Assembly (NCBI RefSeq): GCF_041321155.1
Contig: NZ_JBGGWB010000003.1
Span: forward strand, 124,001 to 188,000
Source of the DNA: Sphingomonas sp. IW22
GTDB taxonomy: Bacteria > Pseudomonadota > Alphaproteobacteria > Sphingomonadales > Sphingomonadaceae
Length of the DNA: 64,000 nt
Direction of reading: 5' to 3'
Shown: piece after piece, positions 63,176-64,000 of the stretch
Layout of the letters: every line of letters begins with the position of its first letter
Position numbering within the stretch: the stretch's first letter is position 1
The notes under the pieces: generated by a model
Database searches by the model: none
What the model saw: the letters and a program-made list of their open reading frames with translations, nothing else
What the model was told of the DNA's origin: nothing
Made by a program: the position numbers and the translations under genes

Positions 63176-64000
63176 TCGTTCTCGTCGCCCCCGGCACCGG
63201 CAATCGTCGCAAGGCGGGCGGGCAGGTGGCGCTCGTCCAGACCGCACAGGCGCGCCTGATGGTGCTGCTGCTGCTGTTCGCGGCGGGCATCGCGCTGGTG
63301 CTGGCGCGACTGGTGGTGCTGGCGGTGATGGCCGAACCGGCATCGGGCCGCGATGCGGCAGCGGCGCTGACGCGGATCCGGGGCGATATCGTCGACCGCA
63401 ACGGCGTGGCGCTCGCGCGGACCATCGATGCGTGGTCGGTCGGCGTGCATCCCGACAAGGTGATCGGCGACAAGATGAAGCTGGCCGAGCAACTGGCCGT
63501 GCTGATGCCCGAACAGGATGCCGCGGATTATTACAAGGCGCTGACTTCTCGCGCGTCGTTCACCTATCTGCGTCGTCGCGCATTGCCCGAACTGGTCAAC
63601 GCCGTGAACGCCCTGGGGGAGCCGGGCATCGCCTTTGCGCGTGAACCCGAACGGCTTTATCCGCAGACGACGCTTGCCGCCCACGCGCTGGGCAGCCTGA
63701 ATTTCGACGGTCACGGCGTGACGGGCATGGAAAAGGTGCTCGACGACGAACTGACGAACCCGGCGATGGGCGGGCGCCCGGCTGCATTGTCGATCGACCT
63801 GCGCGTGCAGGGCGCGCTGGAGAGCGAGCTTGGACGGTCTATGGCGGCGTTCCAGGCGGCGGGCGCGGCCGGCGTCATTCTGGACGTCGCAACGGGTGAG
63901 GTGCGCGCCATGGCGTCGCTGCCCAGCTTCAACCCCAACAAGCTGACGCGCGGCGAAGCCGGGCTGATGAACAACGTGACCCAGTCGGTTTACGAACTGG
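63172..64000 (+). CDS. ftsI: Division-specific penicillin-binding protein (FtsI), C-terminus beyond window
   Basis: About 276 codons are open to the right edge. A transmembrane helix (LMVLLLLFAAGIALVLARLVVL without the ends) is followed by the PBP dimerisation region: RGDIVDRNGVALARTIDAW, then GVTGMEKVLDDEL and GVILDVATGEVRAMASLPSF. The transpeptidase SxxK lies beyond the window. The start is not certain: TTG at 63,172 overlapping the ftsL stop, or GTG at 63,229 just before the helix. Confidence 0.9.
   Translation, partial: MIVLVAPGTGNRRKAGGQVALVQTAQARLMVLLLLFAAGIALVLARLVVLAVMAEPASGRDAAAALTRIRGDIVDRNGVALARTIDAWSVGVHPDKVIGDKMKLAEQLAVLMPEQDAADYYKALTSRASFTYLRRRALPELVNAVNALGEPGIAFAREPERLYPQTTLAAHALGSLNFDGHGVTGMEKVLDDELTNPAMGGRPAALSIDLRVQGALESELGRSMAAFQAAGAAGVILDVATGEVRAMASLPSFNPNKLTRGEAGLMNNVTQSVYEL

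Overview
The window looks like a chromosome segment of a sphingomonad (Alphaproteobacteria, Sphingomonadaceae). The basis is high GC, a sphingomonad-style set of HWE and CHASE3 histidine kinases, a LOV-HTH photoreceptor of the EL222 type, and a core gene order containing lnt-metK, lptB-rpoN and mraZ-rsmH-ftsL-ftsI. This assignment comes from protein recognition and was not tested by a database search.

Bases 1 to about 35,540 are accessory DNA. At the left edge a minus-strand operon encodes two metallo-beta-lactamase (MBL) fold proteins followed by a protein that begins with an E2-like (ubiquitin-conjugating) domain and runs, at the window edge, into the nucleotide-binding loop of an E1/ThiF domain. 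Next come a GH35-type beta-galactosidase, an IS5-type remnant, a block of three histidine kinases with four receiver proteins (one cut by an IS110-type remnant), an inverted 3' copy of the GH35 gene, a LytS/LytTR pair, an amidohydrolase, and a large uncharacterised protein between two truncated SDR genes. A stress cluster follows (YciE-like ferritin, DUF4142 lipoprotein, manganese catalase), then an IS3-type remnant, a CoiA-like/HExxH pair, and a TonB receptor (frameshifted)/PepSY iron locus. The DUF3489-DUF2924-serine recombinase module comes last and stops close to the 3' end of tRNA-Thr(GGT).

From about 35,700 onward the DNA is core: two peptidases, lnt, metK, lptB, rpoN, a ClC channel gene with an in-frame amber codon, rpmG, dps, an ATP-dependent DNA ligase, the LOV regulator, rnd-lptC-lptA, terC, a double cold-shock protein, a glutaminyl cyclase, a glutathionyl-hydroquinone reductase, an ABC exporter, cysK, and the start of the division and cell wall (dcw) cluster, which runs off the right edge inside ftsI.

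The best candidate for an under-described system is the MBL-MBL-E2/E1 operon. The CoiA-like/HExxH pair is the second. Several genes carry one clear lesion (amber codon, single-base frameshift, 14-bp duplication). Possible regulatory structures are a pairing-competent leader before metK, a terminator-like hairpin in the rpmG leader, a strong terminator inside the signal-peptide codons of the glutaminyl cyclase gene, and three in-phase MraZ boxes.
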